DNA of 50,028 bases from Clostridiales bacterium (GCA_019418625.1 DYBL01000004.1:1-50028), one strand, 5' to 3'; numbered from the stretch's first letter, positions 7,897-17,099 are shown. Notes: a model not told the origin generated them from the letters alone. Translations and numbers: made by a program.

Positions 7897-8967
7897 TTAC
7901 ATTGCTTCCTCTGCGCCGCTTTTCAGCTTTTCCGCCTGCTCTGCGGTCACCAGCGCGTCGATGAGCTCGTCCAGATCGCCGTCCAAAATGGCGTCCAGCT
8001 TGTAGAGCGTCAGCCCGATGCGGTGGTCCGTGACCCGGCCCTGGGGGAAATTGTAGGTGCGGATGCGCTCGGAGCGGTCTCCGCTGCCCACCTGGCTTTT
8101 CCGTGCCGCGGCGGTCTGGGCCGCCTGCTTCTCCCGCTCCATCTCATAGAGCCGGGAGCGCAGCACCCGCATGGCCTTGTCCTTGTTCTTATACTGGCTG
8201 CGCTCATCCTGGCACTCCACCACCAGCCCTGTGGGCAGGTGGGTGATGCGGATGGCGGACTCCGTCTTGTTGACGTGCTGGCCGCCTGCGCCGGAGGAGC
8301 GGTAGGTATCGATCTGCAGATCCTTGGGATCGATGTCCAGCTCCACATCCTCCACCGTGGGCAGCACGGCCACCGTGGCGGCACTGGTATGGATGCGGCC
8401 GCCGGACTCCGTCTCCGGCACCCGCTGCACCCGATGGACACCGGATTCAAACTTCAGCCGGGAGTAGACGCCGGTGCCCTCCACCAGCACACTGCACTCC
8501 TTCACGCCGCCCAGCTCCGTCTCGTTCATGGAGACGATGTCCATGCGCCAGCCCTTTTCCTGGGCGTACATGGTGTACATCCGCAGCAAGGACGCTGCAA
8601 ACAGTGCGCCCTCTTCGCCGCCCACGCCGCCGCGCAGCTCCAGTACCACGCTGCGCTCGTCGTCCGGGTCACGGGGCAGCAGCAAAAGCCGCAGCTGCTC
8701 TTCCAGATGCTCCATCTGGCTCCGGGCCTCTCCCAGCTCCTCCTGGGCAAGAGCACGGAAATCCGGGTCGTGCAGCAGCTCCTGAGCCTGCCGGTGGCGC
8801 TCCTGGGCCTGGGTATAGGCCCGGTATGCCTCCACCACCGGCTCCAGCTCCTTGAGCTCCCGGGTGACGGAGGCCAGGCGGGCGCTGTCGCCGTAGATGG
8901 CGCTGTCCCCCAGCTGCGCCTGGAGATCTTCATAGCGCAGTGCGATTTCCTTTAGTTTTTCCAGCAT
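7897..8967 (-). CDS. prfA: peptide chain release factor 1
   Basis: RF1 recognises UAA and UAG stop codons in the ribosomal A site and triggers peptide release. With the ATG at 8967 the protein has 356 residues, the usual RF1 size. It shows the PxT anticodon-like tripeptide as PET (184-186, in RVPETESGG), which separates RF1 from RF2 (SPF), and the catalytic GGQ (228-230, in SGAGGQHVNKT). An upstream in-frame TTG would add six residues, but AAAGGAG lies at the right distance from the ATG, so the ATG is preferred. In many Firmicutes the RF1 methylase gene prmC follows; here it is replaced by the sua5-coaE fusion. Confidence 0.97.
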   Translation of the reverse strand: MLEKLKEIALRYEDLQAQLGDSAIYGDSARLASVTRELKELEPVVEAYRAYTQAQERHRQAQELLHDPDFRALAQEELGEARSQMEHLEEQLRLLLLPRDPDDERSVVLELRGGVGGEEGALFAASLLRMYTMYAQEKGWRMDIVSMNETELGGVKECSVLVEGTGVYSRLKFESGVHRVQRVPETESGGRIHTSAATVAVLPTVEDVELDIDPKDLQIDTYRSSGAGGQHVNKTESAIRITHLPTGLVVECQDERSQYKNKDKAMRVLRSRLYEMEREKQAAQTAAARKSQVGSGDRSERIRTYNFPQGRVTDHRIGLTLYKLDAILDGDLDELIDALVTAEQAEKLKSGAEEAM

Positions 8968-9003
8968 GGTCCCGCTCCTTTCCAAGTTCCGGGAAGCGCC
9001 GGC

Positions 9004-9492
9004 TCAGAGGCTCTCCTCCAGCGCGCGCACCTGCCGCAAAAACTCCTCCTGCCAGAAAGCGCAGCCCACGGAGCCGCACCGCAGGGAAACCGCCGCCGCA
9101 TGGGGGCGGCTGGTATAGAGGTCCATCTGCTTGAACACGCTCTCGTGCTTGCTCTCACTGGCACGGGTCGCCACATAGGCCACGTTCTTGAGCTCCCCGC
9201 CGTGCTCTTTGAGGAACGTGCGCACGATGCTGCTGCACCGCCCCGCCCACACAGGCGTGCCCAGGATCACCAGATCGTAGGCATCCAGGGGCTTTTTCGT
9301 CTCATAGGGGCAAAGGGGCGCTGTGGACTTGCCCATGGCGTCCATGCCGCAGCGCAAAAAGCCCTTCCAGCCGCTGCGGACCACGTCGTCCCGCAGCTCC
9401 ACCAGCTCCGCGCCCAGGTCCTGGGCGATCTCTTCCATAGCCTTTTTGGTATTTCCCGTCCGGGAGTAATACATACACAAAATGTTGCTCAT
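9004..9492 (-). CDS. flavodoxin family protein
   Basis: The 162-residue protein begins MSNILCMYYSRTGNTKKAM. The SRTGNT loop (residues 10-15) is the classical phosphate-binding motif for FMN in flavodoxins, and LVILGTPVWAGRCSSIVRTFL (about 75-95) is the second FMN-contact region. It is probably a cytoplasmic electron carrier or small NAD(P)H-dependent flavin reductase. It lies between the YdcF-like gene (17 bases upstream) and prfA and may be in the same transcript. The electron-transfer partner cannot be identified. Confidence 0.88.
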   Translation of the reverse strand: MSNILCMYYSRTGNTKKAMEEIAQDLGAELVELRDDVVRSGWKGFLRCGMDAMGKSTAPLCPYETKKPLDAYDLVILGTPVWAGRCSSIVRTFLKEHGGELKNVAYVATRASESKHESVFKQMDLYTSRPHAAAVSLRCGSVGCAFWQEEFLRQVRALEESL

Positions 9493-9509
9493 TGATTCCT
9501 CCGTATGCT

Positions 9510-10298
9510 TCAGTCAAATAAAACGCTCTTTACCACGGCGAATGCCTCCCGGAGATAATAGTTCACCTCCAGGTGGGGCCACGGGATGGGCGCACCTACG
9601 CCATAGGTCACGCCATAGCCTTTTTTCGCGGCGATGAGCCGGGAGCGGGCGATGTGGAAGTCGTTGGTCACCACAGCCACGGTGTCCGTGCCTATCTCCA
9701 CCCCCGCAGCTTCCAGCAGCGGCGCGGAAAATTCAAAATTCTCCGCGGTGTTGGAGGCGTCCTCCTCCAGGATGAGCCGCTCCGGCTCCACGCCCCGCGC
9801 CGTCAGGTAGTCGTACATGCACGCCGCCTCGGTGATGTCCTCCCCATAGCCCTGGCCGCCGGTGAGCACCACCGGGATATCCGGGTGGGCCTCCAGATAG
9901 GAAAGCGCCGCGTCCAGCCGGGTCTTGAGAGACAGCGAGGGAGATGTGCCGTTGACGCCGGCCCCCAGCACGATCACCGCGTCCGGCGTCTTCTCAGCAG
10001 CTTCCCGGTGCCCCTCGGCGATCACCACGCCCTCGATGAGCACCAGCGGGACCAACACCAGCCCCGCCGCGGCCCGGAACGCCAGGCGCCACCACCAGCC
10101 CGCTTTGGACCGGCGGGCCCAGCGGTCCAGCCACAGCTCCAGCGCCAGCAAGGCCGCCGCTCCCAGCAGCAAAAAGCCGGAAAAGCGCATGCCCCACATG
10201 CGGACCGCGATCAAAAGCATGCCCGCCAGGGCCAGCGCTGCCATGAGGGCGCACTGCACCTTTTCCCAGGTACCGAGACGCTTCCAGGTGTTTTTCAT
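9510..10298 (-). CDS. YdcF/ElyC-like membrane protein (DUF218)
   Basis: About 262 residues. Two or three hydrophobic helices occupy the first 80 residues, then a DUF218 domain carries VIVLGAGVNG, VVLTGGQGYGEDITEA and EDASNTAENFEF. These are the conserved acidic and Asn positions of YdcF, SanA and ElyC proteins. Family members are linked to envelope homeostasis and undecaprenyl-phosphate use, but the reaction is not settled. The start is taken as the ATG at 10298 because it forms an ATGA overlap with the stop of the ABC-F gene; an in-frame upstream ATG would sit inside that gene. Its position after the ABC-F and murF genes fits a cell-envelope role. Confidence 0.85.
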   Translation of the reverse strand: MKNTWKRLGTWEKVQCALMAALALAGMLLIAVRMWGMRFSGFLLLGAAALLALELWLDRWARRSKAGWWWRLAFRAAAGLVLVPLVLIEGVVIAEGHREAAEKTPDAVIVLGAGVNGTSPSLSLKTRLDAALSYLEAHPDIPVVLTGGQGYGEDITEAACMYDYLTARGVEPERLILEEDASNTAENFEFSAPLLEAAGVEIGTDTVAVVTNDFHIARSRLIAAKKGYGVTYGVGAPIPWPHLEVNYYLREAFAVVKSVLFD

Positions 10299-12193
10299 TC
10301 TCCTGCCTCTACGCTCAGCTGTTCCCACTTTTCGTACAGGGCATCCAGCTCCGCCTGAGCCGCCTCTTTTTCCTGCACCAGAGCCTGGAGCTTTTCATAG
10401 TCGCAGGCGGCTGCCTCCATGTCCGCATCCAGCGCGGCCATGCGCTCTTCCGCCTTGGCGATGTCCCGCTCGCAGATGGTCAGGTGCTTGCGGGCCGTCT
10501 GCTGGGCCCGGTTGGCCGGACGGGGCCGCTCCGCCTTTTCTTTGGGCTGCTGCTTGGGCGGCTCGGTCTTTTCCGCCTCCTCCTGGGCCTTCACCTGCCG
10601 GTACTGGGCAAAGCCCATGGGATAGTCGGTGATGGTGCCGTCCGCCAGTTCCCAGATGCGGGTGGCGAAGCGGTTGATGAAGTAGCGGTCATGGCTGACG
10701 AACAGCAGTGTGCCGTCGTAGGCCTCCACCGCCTCCTCGATCCACTCCCGGGAGGCGATGTCCAGATGGTTGGTGGGCTCGTCCAGAATGAGGAAGTTGA
10801 TCTCATCGTCCATGAGCATGCAAAGCCGCAGGCGGCTCTGCTCGCCGCCGGAGAGCACGCTGACAGGCTTCATCACATCCTCGCCCTGGAACTCATAGGC
10901 CGCCAGACGGTTGCGGGCGGACTGGGCGGAAAGGCCCTTTTTCGCCGCCATCATGTTTTCCACAAGGTTCCAGTCCGGGTGGTCGAAATGGACGATCTGG
11001 GGCAGATACGCACAGCGAACCTGGGGTCCTGTGCGGATGCGGCCGTCGTCCGGATACAGCTCGCCCACGATCATTTTGATAAGGGTGGACTTGCCGGTGC
11101 CGTTGTCGCCGATGAGGGCGATGCGCTCGCCGCCCTCCACCTTCAGGGTGATGCCGTCAAAAAGGTGCTTTTCCTCATAGGACTTGGAAACGCCCCGCAA
11201 AGAGAGCACCTCGTCTCCATGGAACTCCGCCGTGGAGAACCGGGCGTCCATTTTCTTTGCCTTGGTAGGCTTTGCGGTGGTGCGCATGCGCTCAATGCGC
11301 TTTTCCATGGAGATGGCCCGGCGGTACGTCTTGTCCATGCCCTGGAACGCCCACAGCCGCAGCTGTTCGGCAGCCTTTTCCAGCTGCTGGATCTTGGCCT
11401 GCTCTTTGAGGTACTGCTTCATGCGCTCCTGGTAGCGGCGCTCTTTTTCCACAGCGTAGAAGCTGTAATTGCCGCTGTAAAACTCCGCCTTGCCGTCCAG
11501 CACCTCGATGACCCGGGTGACGATCCGGTCCAGGAAGTAGCGGTCATGGGAGATGACCACCACCGTGCCCCGGAAAGCGCGGATATATTCTTCCAGCCAC
11601 TCGGTGGCGTGGAGGTCCAGATGGTTGGTGGGCTCGTCCAAAAGCAGGATGTCCGTGTCCTCCAGAATGAGGCGGCCCAGGTTCACCCGGGTCTTTTCTC
11701 CGCCGGAGAGGCTGGAGAAAAGCTGCGCACGCTGGCTCGCCGGAATGGAAAGGCCGTTTGCCACCTTGTTGACGGCCACATCCGTATCGTAGCCGCCAAA
11801 GGCCATGAACCGCTCGGAAAGCCGGTCATAGCGGCGCAGGATATCGCTGTCGCTCTCTCCTGCGGCCATGCGGGCCTCCAGCGCGCGCATCTCCTCCGCC
11901 AGCGCCTGCTGGCGGGAGAACGCGGTGCGCAGCACATCCTCCACCGTGTACTCCGGCGGATAGACGGGGATCTGGGAGATGAGACCCAGACGCCGGCCCG
12001 GCGCAAGGGTCACCTGGCCCTCGTCGTAGTCCAGCTCCCCCGTGAGGATCTTGAAAAGCGTGGTCTTGCCGGCGCCGTTTTTGCCAAGCAAACCCACCCG
12101 CTCGCCCTGGTCGATCTGAAAGGTGAGGCCGTCCAGCACGTTGTGGCCCACCTCAAAGGACTTGACCAGGTCTTTGACTTGTATCTCGATCAT
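10295..12193 (-). CDS. ABC-F family ATP-binding protein
   Basis: The 632-residue protein has two ABC ATPase domains and no membrane segments, which defines the ABC-F class acting on the ribosome. Domain 1 has Walker A GLLGKNGAGKTTL and signature LSGGEKTRV; domain 2 has GDNGTGKSTL and LSGGEQSRL. Both have LLDEPTNHLD-type Walker B motifs. A charged linker joins them, and a C-terminal coiled coil (about residues 555-630) follows a Pro/Lys-rich stretch. This layout resembles YdiF/Uup-type housekeeping factors rather than a specific antibiotic-resistance member, but that cannot be excluded. The start and stop both make ATGA overlaps, with murF upstream and the YdcF-like gene downstream, so the three are translationally coupled. 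Confidence 0.93.
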   Translation of the reverse strand: MIEIQVKDLVKSFEVGHNVLDGLTFQIDQGERVGLLGKNGAGKTTLFKILTGELDYDEGQVTLAPGRRLGLISQIPVYPPEYTVEDVLRTAFSRQQALAEEMRALEARMAAGESDSDILRRYDRLSERFMAFGGYDTDVAVNKVANGLSIPASQRAQLFSSLSGGEKTRVNLGRLILEDTDILLLDEPTNHLDLHATEWLEEYIRAFRGTVVVISHDRYFLDRIVTRVIEVLDGKAEFYSGNYSFYAVEKERRYQERMKQYLKEQAKIQQLEKAAEQLRLWAFQGMDKTYRRAISMEKRIERMRTTAKPTKAKKMDARFSTAEFHGDEVLSLRGVSKSYEEKHLFDGITLKVEGGERIALIGDNGTGKSTLIKMIVGELYPDDGRIRTGPQVRCAYLPQIVHFDHPDWNLVENMMAAKKGLSAQSARNRLAAYEFQGEDVMKPVSVLSGGEQSRLRLCMLMDDEINFLILDEPTNHLDIASREWIEEAVEAYDGTLLFVSHDRYFINRFATRIWELADGTITDYPMGFAQYRQVKAQEEAEKTEPPKQQPKEKAERPRPANRAQQTARKHLTICERDIAKAEERMAALDADMEAAACDYEKLQALVQEKEAAQAELDALYEKWEQLSVEAGE

Positions 12194-13566
12194 ACCTGAT
12201 ATTCCTGTGCAAGCCGTTCCACCAGCTGGCCGAAATGCATGGCGTGGGACGCCTTGACCAGCATGGCGGTATTGGGCCCCAGCAGCTCCAGAAGCTGGGG
12301 CATGGCTTCCTCCTTTGTTGAAAAATACAGCACGCTGCCGCCGCTCTGGGCAGTGCCCTCCGCGATCATGGCAGCCTTTTCGCCGATGGCCACCACGGAG
12401 TCGATGCCCAGCATGGCAGCCAGGGCGCCCATGTTGTAGTGGGCCTGCTCCGTCAGGTCGCCCAGCTCACCCATGTCGCCCAGCACCGCCACCTGCCGGT
12501 CGCACTCGGTCTTGGCCAGCACCTCCAGCGCGGCGGTGACAGACTGAGGATTGGCATTGTAGCAGTCGTCCAGGATGACGCGGCCCTCGCGCAGCCGCAC
12601 CACCCGCATCCGGGACCCGGCGGGCTCATAGGACGCCACGCCCCGGATGATCTCCTCCCGGGAAAGGCCCAGGCGCTCGCCCACGGCCACGGCCATGGCC
12701 GCAGGATACGCCATGTGCTCACCGGGCGCGGGGATGGACAGCGGATAGCGGTCATGCTCCGTGACCACCGTGCAGGTGATGCCCTCCACGCCGTGGTCGG
12801 CCATGTCCTCGATCCGCACGGTGCAGTGCTCGCTCTGGCCGCAGCGCACCGTGGCAAAGGGCGCGTCCACCGTATCCAGCAGGGCGTCGTCCCCGTTGAG
12901 GATCAAAAGCCCCTCCGGCTTGAGGTTTTCCAGGATCTCGCACTTGGCCTGAAGGATGCCCTCCCGGCTGCCCAGATACTCGATGTGGGCGTCGCCGATG
13001 TTGGAGATGACGGCGATGTCCGGCCGCACCATCTGGCCCAGATAGCGGATCTCTCCGAAGTGGTTCATGCCTGTTTCGATCACGGCCGCCTCGTGCTCCG
13101 GCGCAAGGCCCAGCAGCGTCAGCGGCGTGCCGATATCGTTATTGAAATTCTCCGGGGTCTTCAGGACGCAGTACTTCGCCTCCAGCACGGCGGCGATCAT
13201 CTCTTTGGTGGTGGTCTTGCCCACGCTGCCGGTGATCTGGATCACCGGGATCTGGAATTTGTCCCGGTAATGAGAAGCCAGGGCCCGCAGGGCAAGGCGC
13301 GTGTCGTCCACTTTGATGTAAAACTTATCCGGCCGCAAATTTATGGGCAGCCGGGCGCAAAGGCATCCGGCCGCGCCGGCAGAGAGCGCCGCGTCGATAA
13401 AATTATGTCCGTCGAATTTTTCTCCCACCCAGGGCAAAAACAGGCATCCCGGCGTGATGTGCCGGCTGTCGGTACACACAGCGTCCACCAGGGGCGCATC
13501 CTCCCGTGGGTTCCACCAAATGCCGCTTACGGCGGCGGCGATCTCCTTGACCGTCATCGGCTGCAT
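12190..13566 (-). CDS. murF: UDP-N-acetylmuramoyl-tripeptide--D-alanyl-D-alanine ligase
   Basis: MurF adds D-Ala-D-Ala to the UDP-MurNAc tripeptide, the last cytoplasmic step of the peptidoglycan precursor. With the ATG at 13566 the protein has 458 residues, as expected. It contains the ATP-binding QITGSVGKTTTKEM loop near residue 110, the central-domain ETGMNHFGEIRYL segment, and DDCYNANPQS in the C-terminal half. The longer open frame upstream is inside ddl and lacks a ribosome site; AGGAGGG precedes the chosen start, which overlaps the ddl stop as TGATG. Being directly coupled to ddl, it is supplied with its dipeptide substrate from the same transcript. Confidence 0.96.
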   Translation of the reverse strand: MQPMTVKEIAAAVSGIWWNPREDAPLVDAVCTDSRHITPGCLFLPWVGEKFDGHNFIDAALSAGAAGCLCARLPINLRPDKFYIKVDDTRLALRALASHYRDKFQIPVIQITGSVGKTTTKEMIAAVLEAKYCVLKTPENFNNDIGTPLTLLGLAPEHEAAVIETGMNHFGEIRYLGQMVRPDIAVISNIGDAHIEYLGSREGILQAKCEILENLKPEGLLILNGDDALLDTVDAPFATVRCGQSEHCTVRIEDMADHGVEGITCTVVTEHDRYPLSIPAPGEHMAYPAAMAVAVGERLGLSREEIIRGVASYEPAGSRMRVVRLREGRVILDDCYNANPQSVTAALEVLAKTECDRQVAVLGDMGELGDLTEQAHYNMGALAAMLGIDSVVAIGEKAAMIAEGTAQSGGSVLYFSTKEEAMPQLLELLGPNTAMLVKASHAMHFGQLVERLAQEYQV

Positions 13567-14624
13567 CAATACGCCCTCCTCTTCAGCTGACACGACTGCC
13601 GCACGATCTCCTCGCACAGCTCTCCATAGCTCATACCCACCGCAGCGGCCTCCTTGGGCACGAAGCTGGTGGGTGTCATACCGGGCAGGGAATTTGCCTC
13701 CAGGCACCAGAGCTGCCCGTCCTTGTCCAGGATCATGTCCGTGCGGGAATAGACCTCCAGGCCCAGCGTCCGGTGCACCCGCAGGGCAAGCTCACCCGCG
13801 GCGCGCATCTCCGCGTCGGTGATGTGGGCGGGGCAGGTCTCCTCCGCCGCGCCGGCCTGATATTTGGCCGCGTAGTCGAACTCCTTGCCCGCCGGGACCG
13901 TCTCCACCGCCGGCAGCCACCGCTGCCCCAGCACGGCCACCGTCAGCTCCCGGCCGAAGATGCGCTCTTCCACCAGCACGCGGCTGCCGTAGCGCAGCAC
14001 CTCCTCCAGCGCCTTTTTCAGCGCCGGGCGGTCCTCCGGCAGGTATACGCCCAGCGAGGAGCCGCCGCCCACGGTCTTGACCACACAGGGCATGGGCAGT
14101 TCCGCGGCCAATCGCTCCACATCGTCGGGGCCGTAGTCCAGCAGCTGCCACTTGGGGGTGGGGATCCCGGCGCTGTCCATGATCTGCTTGGACACAGCCT
14201 TATCCATGGCCACGGCAGAGGCCAGGTGGCCAGAGCCCGTGTAGGGCACGCCCATCAAATCCAGCACCGCCTGGATGCGGCCGTCCTCGCCGTCCTGGCC
14301 GTGAAGGCCGATGAACACCACGTCCGCCAGGGCGCAGATCTCCAGCACCCGGGGGCCGATATGGCTTTCTCCGCCGGAGGGGCGGCTGCGCCGGACCTCC
14401 TCCAGATCCGGTGCCTGGGTCTCGATCCGGGCCTGGGGACACAGGCCGTCCGGGGCGTCAAACAGCGCCTCCAATCCCGCAGGTGCCTCCGGCAGCCCCA
14501 GATAAAGGTCCACCAGCACCGCCCGGTGTCCCCGCTCACGCAGCGCCCGGCACACACCGCTCCCCGTCACCAAAGACACGGCCCGCTCGGAGGACAGCCC
14601 GCCGGCCAACACAACGATCTTCAC
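13566..14624 (-). CDS. ddl: D-alanine--D-alanine ligase
   Basis: Ddl makes the D-Ala-D-Ala dipeptide used by MurF. The protein of about 352 residues begins (GTG) MKIVVLAGGLSSERAVSL and has FIGLHGQDGEDGRIQ, VKTVGGGSSLGV and the C-terminal metal/substrate motif LEANSLPGMTPTSF. The omega-loop sequence FDYAAKYQAG keeps the Tyr typical of D-Ala-D-Ala rather than D-Ala-D-Lac ligases, so no vancomycin-resistance specificity is indicated. The GTG at 14624 is preferred to the ATG at 14666 because the family N-terminus begins there and an AAGGGTGG ribosome site precedes it. Confidence 0.94.
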   Translation of the reverse strand: MKIVVLAGGLSSERAVSLVTGSGVCRALRERGHRAVLVDLYLGLPEAPAGLEALFDAPDGLCPQARIETQAPDLEEVRRSRPSGGESHIGPRVLEICALADVVFIGLHGQDGEDGRIQAVLDLMGVPYTGSGHLASAVAMDKAVSKQIMDSAGIPTPKWQLLDYGPDDVERLAAELPMPCVVKTVGGGSSLGVYLPEDRPALKKALEEVLRYGSRVLVEERIFGRELTVAVLGQRWLPAVETVPAGKEFDYAAKYQAGAAEETCPAHITDAEMRAAGELALRVHRTLGLEVYSRTDMILDKDGQLWCLEANSLPGMTPTSFVPKEAAAVGMSYGELCEEIVRQSCQLKRRAY

Positions 14625-14729
14625 CGAAAATCCACCCTTCCCTATGTCTGCGTCTCCCGCGGCCATCCGCCGGGAACGCGTTTTGGCGCCGCTGCGGTAT
14701 CCCTGCCGCAGCGCACCTATGAAGACACT

Positions 14730-14735
14730 ATTATA
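14730..14735 (-). promoter_or_regulatory. -10 box of the ddl-murF-ABC-F promoter
   Basis: A perfect TATAAT on the minus strand lies about 106 bases upstream of ddl. The best -35 candidate, TTGTGA, is only 15 bases upstream of it, so the pair is weaker than other promoters in the window. Confidence 0.5.
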
Positions 14736-14782
14736 ATCTGATTCAGTTTATCACAAAGCAGGGTCAAATACAACCGCCAAAA

Positions 14783-14811
14783 CCGCCGGGAAAGCATTGC
14801 TTTCCCGGCGG
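14783..14811 (-). terminator. intrinsic terminator of the SLH-protein gene
   Basis: CCGCCGGGAAAGC and GCTTTCCCGGCGG form a perfect 13-bp stem with a 3-base loop, followed on the minus strand by a T-containing tail (TTTTGG). It lies 11 bases after the SLH gene stop. Confidence 0.75.
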
Positions 14812-14821
14812 CAGGGCCGGT

Positions 14822-15811
14822 TTATCCCAGCCAGTCGAATATTCCAGGCTCCTGGTTTTCCATGAGCGCCGACGCGGCAGCCAGCATCTGCGCCGCGCCC
14901 GCCCGGGTGAGCGGAGCATCCATGACAGCGCTGCCGAAGCTCCCGGCCGAGAGCACCGCGGCAGACTCCAGATTGGCCACCGCCTGGGCGCACCAGGCGC
15001 TCTGCGCCTCCCGGCCGGGGTACCAGGCCGCAAGGTCCACGTCCTCCAGCGTCAGCACCCGGTCCAGCATGGCAGCGGCCTCGTTGACGGTAATAGGCTC
15101 TTCCGCGCGCAGTGCCACGCCTTCATCCGTCACGCTGCCCTTCACCACACCGTCGCTGACGGCGGCGGAGGCATAGGCCTTGGCCCAGGTGGGGATGGCC
15201 GCGTCATCACAAAAGCCGGTCATGGTCACAGGGCTCACCTCCCGGCCCGCCGCCTCCAGCGTCATGGCCAGAAACTCGCCCCGGTTTACGGTCCGGTCCG
15301 GCTCGAAGTAATACTGGTCCCCTACCCGCGCTCCTACAAACACCCCTGTCTCTGCCAGGTACTGTGCGGCGGCCGCGGCGTCATAGCCAGCCGTATCCGC
15401 GTAGGCCACGCCGCTGCGGGGCTTTTCAATGGTGACCGACACCGTGGCCGGCAAAGACTGGTTCCCCTCGCCGTCCGAGACCGTGTAGGTGAAGCTGTCC
15501 GAGCCGGTGATGCCATCATCCGGCGTATAGGTGAACTGGTCCCCGTCCACGGTGACGGTGCCCTTCCGGGGAGCCTGGTCCACCGCGTAGGTCAGCGTTC
15601 CTCCCTGGCCGCCCTGGGAGAGGAACTGGGCCTTATAGGGAATGCCCCGATAGGTGAAAATCTTCAGTTCCTGCGCAACGGGCGCTTCCTCCGGCGCCTG
15701 TTCCGTCTTTTTTGTTCCAAACAGCGCCCCGGCGGTGACGCTCAGGCCAATGGCCGCGGCAGCGGCCAGCGCCGCAGTGCGGCGGAAGATCTTGCTGGTC
15801 AATTGGATCAT
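14822..15811 (-). CDS. secreted SLH-domain protein with a cadherin-like Ig domain
   Basis: The 329-residue protein has a Lys/Arg-containing N-terminus and a hydrophobic segment (about residues 12-30, AALAAAAAIGLSVTAGALF), consistent with a signal peptide or anchor. Residues 48-130 resemble a cadherin-like bacterial Ig module (TYTPDDGITGSDSFTYTVSD). The rest has S-layer-homology-type repeats, such as FEPDRTVNRGEFLAMTLEAAG, LRAEEPITVNEAAAMLDRVL and a final DAPLTRAGAAQMLAAAS. SLH repeats bind pyruvylated secondary cell-wall polymers, so the protein is probably displayed on the wall. It lies between the ddl-murF block and the rodA-type gene, in keeping with an envelope role; its ligand is unknown. 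Confidence 0.82.
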   Translation of the reverse strand: MIQLTSKIFRRTAALAAAAAIGLSVTAGALFGTKKTEQAPEEAPVAQELKIFTYRGIPYKAQFLSQGGQGGTLTYAVDQAPRKGTVTVDGDQFTYTPDDGITGSDSFTYTVSDGEGNQSLPATVSVTIEKPRSGVAYADTAGYDAAAAAQYLAETGVFVGARVGDQYYFEPDRTVNRGEFLAMTLEAAGREVSPVTMTGFCDDAAIPTWAKAYASAAVSDGVVKGSVTDEGVALRAEEPITVNEAAAMLDRVLTLEDVDLAAWYPGREAQSAWCAQAVANLESAAVLSAGSFGSAVMDAPLTRAGAAQMLAAASALMENQEPGIFDWLG

Positions 15812-15885
15812 GCCTCCTGCCTTTCAAATGGTTGGCAGTAGTTTCTTCCGCTTTGGCCCGGATTATGCGCTGCCGGTGACAAAAA

Positions 15886-15909
15886 CGCGGCCGGATCGCT
15901 CCGGCCGCG
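15886..15909 (-). terminator. intrinsic terminator of the rodA-type gene
   Basis: CGCGGCCGGA and TCCGGCCGCG form a perfect 10-bp stem with a 4-base loop. On the minus strand it is followed by TTTTTG, about 26 bases after the stop codon of the SEDS gene. Confidence 0.8.
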
Positions 15910-15935
15910 CGGCAGTCTTCATAGTCCTCTTCCGC

Positions 15936-17099
15936 TCAGCCCAGCTTTCCCGGCCGGCGCATGGAGGGGGAGCGCTTTTTGATGCCGGAAACCACGCCCA
16001 TGGCCGCAAACAGCGTGACGATGGACGAGCCGCCGTAACTGAAAAAGGGCAGCGTAATGCCGATGGTGGGCATGATGAAAAGGCACATGCCGACATTGAT
16101 GAGGGTCTGGAAGATCAGCATGGCCGCCATACCTACGCACACATAGCAGAAAAAGGGCGTCTGGGCACGCCGGGCCACGATCAGCACACGGGCAATGATG
16201 GCCGCCAGCAGGGCAATGATGACAAGGCACCCCATCATGCCCAGTTCCTCTCCGCAGACCGAGAAAATAAAGTCCGTGTGCCGCCCCGGCAGCGACCAGC
16301 TGGAATCGCTCTGGGTCTGGGTGCCGTGGAGATAGCCCTGGCCGAACACGCCGCCGGCGCCCAGCGTCAAAAGGCTGCGGTTCTGGTGCCAGCCCACGCC
16401 CAGGGGATCATAGTTGTGGTCGAACAGGGCCATGAACCGCCCCTGCATATAGTCCGGCATCAGGTCCAGCACAAAAGCCGCCGCCACCACGGCGCCGCCG
16501 CCGGCAAACAGCAGCGCGAACCACCGCAGGGCAAAGCCCGCCACAAAGGCCATGCAGATGAAGATGAACAAAAACACCAGTCCGTTGCCCATGTCGCCGG
16601 AGATCACGAAATAAAGCCCGCACAGAGCCAGTGCATGTCCTCCCGCCATCACAGCCGCCGGCAGGGACTTCAGGTCCCGCTTCTCCTCCCGCAGCCACTC
16701 CAGCTGCTTGGCCAGCAGCAGCGTGAAGGTGATCTTCACCACCTCGGCAGGGCCAATGCTCACCGGCAGGAACGGAAAGCGCAGCCAGGCCCGGTTGCCG
16801 CCCTCACTGGCGCCGAAAGGCGTCAGCAAAAGCAGGATAAACAGCACGTTGAACGCCAGGATCCAGCGCCAGCGCTTGAGCAGCACCTCCAGATCCACCA
16901 TAGAAAAGAAGATATACATGCAGATACCCAGCAGCATGGCCACGCCCTGCACGATCACATATTTATTGCTCTCCAGGTACCGGGTGGCGCTGAAGATCAG
17001 CACCATGCCGAAGAGCGTGGATATACAGCAAAGAGACAGCAGCACCAGGTCGGCCTGCTGGAAAAAGTCTGCCAAAATGGCTTTGAGTCGGCTCACCAT
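15936..17099 (-). CDS. rodA: RodA-type SEDS peptidoglycan glycosyltransferase
   Basis: The protein has about 387 residues and nine or ten membrane helices. SEDS proteins polymerise lipid II together with a class B PBP. The C-terminal motif INVGMCLFIMPTIGI followed by TLPFFSYGGSS matches RodA better than FtsW, which usually reads MPTKGLTLPFISYGG. The conserved GNGLVF loop and the large external loop with WHQNRSLLTLGAGGVFGQGY are also present. The ATG at 17099 is chosen because GGAGAAT lies eight bases upstream and the hydrophobic N-terminus follows; an earlier in-frame start lies within the promoter. RodA, FtsW and SpoVE are hard to separate by eye, so the paralogue assignment is moderate. Confidence 0.85.
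   Translation of the reverse strand: MVSRLKAILADFFQQADLVLLSLCCISTLFGMVLIFSATRYLESNKYVIVQGVAMLLGICMYIFFSMVDLEVLLKRWRWILAFNVLFILLLLTPFGASEGGNRAWLRFPFLPVSIGPAEVVKITFTLLLAKQLEWLREEKRDLKSLPAAVMAGGHALALCGLYFVISGDMGNGLVFLFIFICMAFVAGFALRWFALLFAGGGAVVAAAFVLDLMPDYMQGRFMALFDHNYDPLGVGWHQNRSLLTLGAGGVFGQGYLHGTQTQSDSSWSLPGRHTDFIFSVCGEELGMMGCLVIIALLAAIIARVLIVARRAQTPFFCYVCVGMAAMLIFQTLINVGMCLFIMPTIGITLPFFSYGGSSIVTLFAAMGVVSGIKKRSPSMRRPGKLG

Noticed and set aside
13566..14624. Ddl as a vancomycin-resistance-type D-Ala-D-Lac ligase
   Set aside because: The omega loop keeps the Tyr of D-Ala-D-Ala ligases, and no vanH or vanX genes are nearby.
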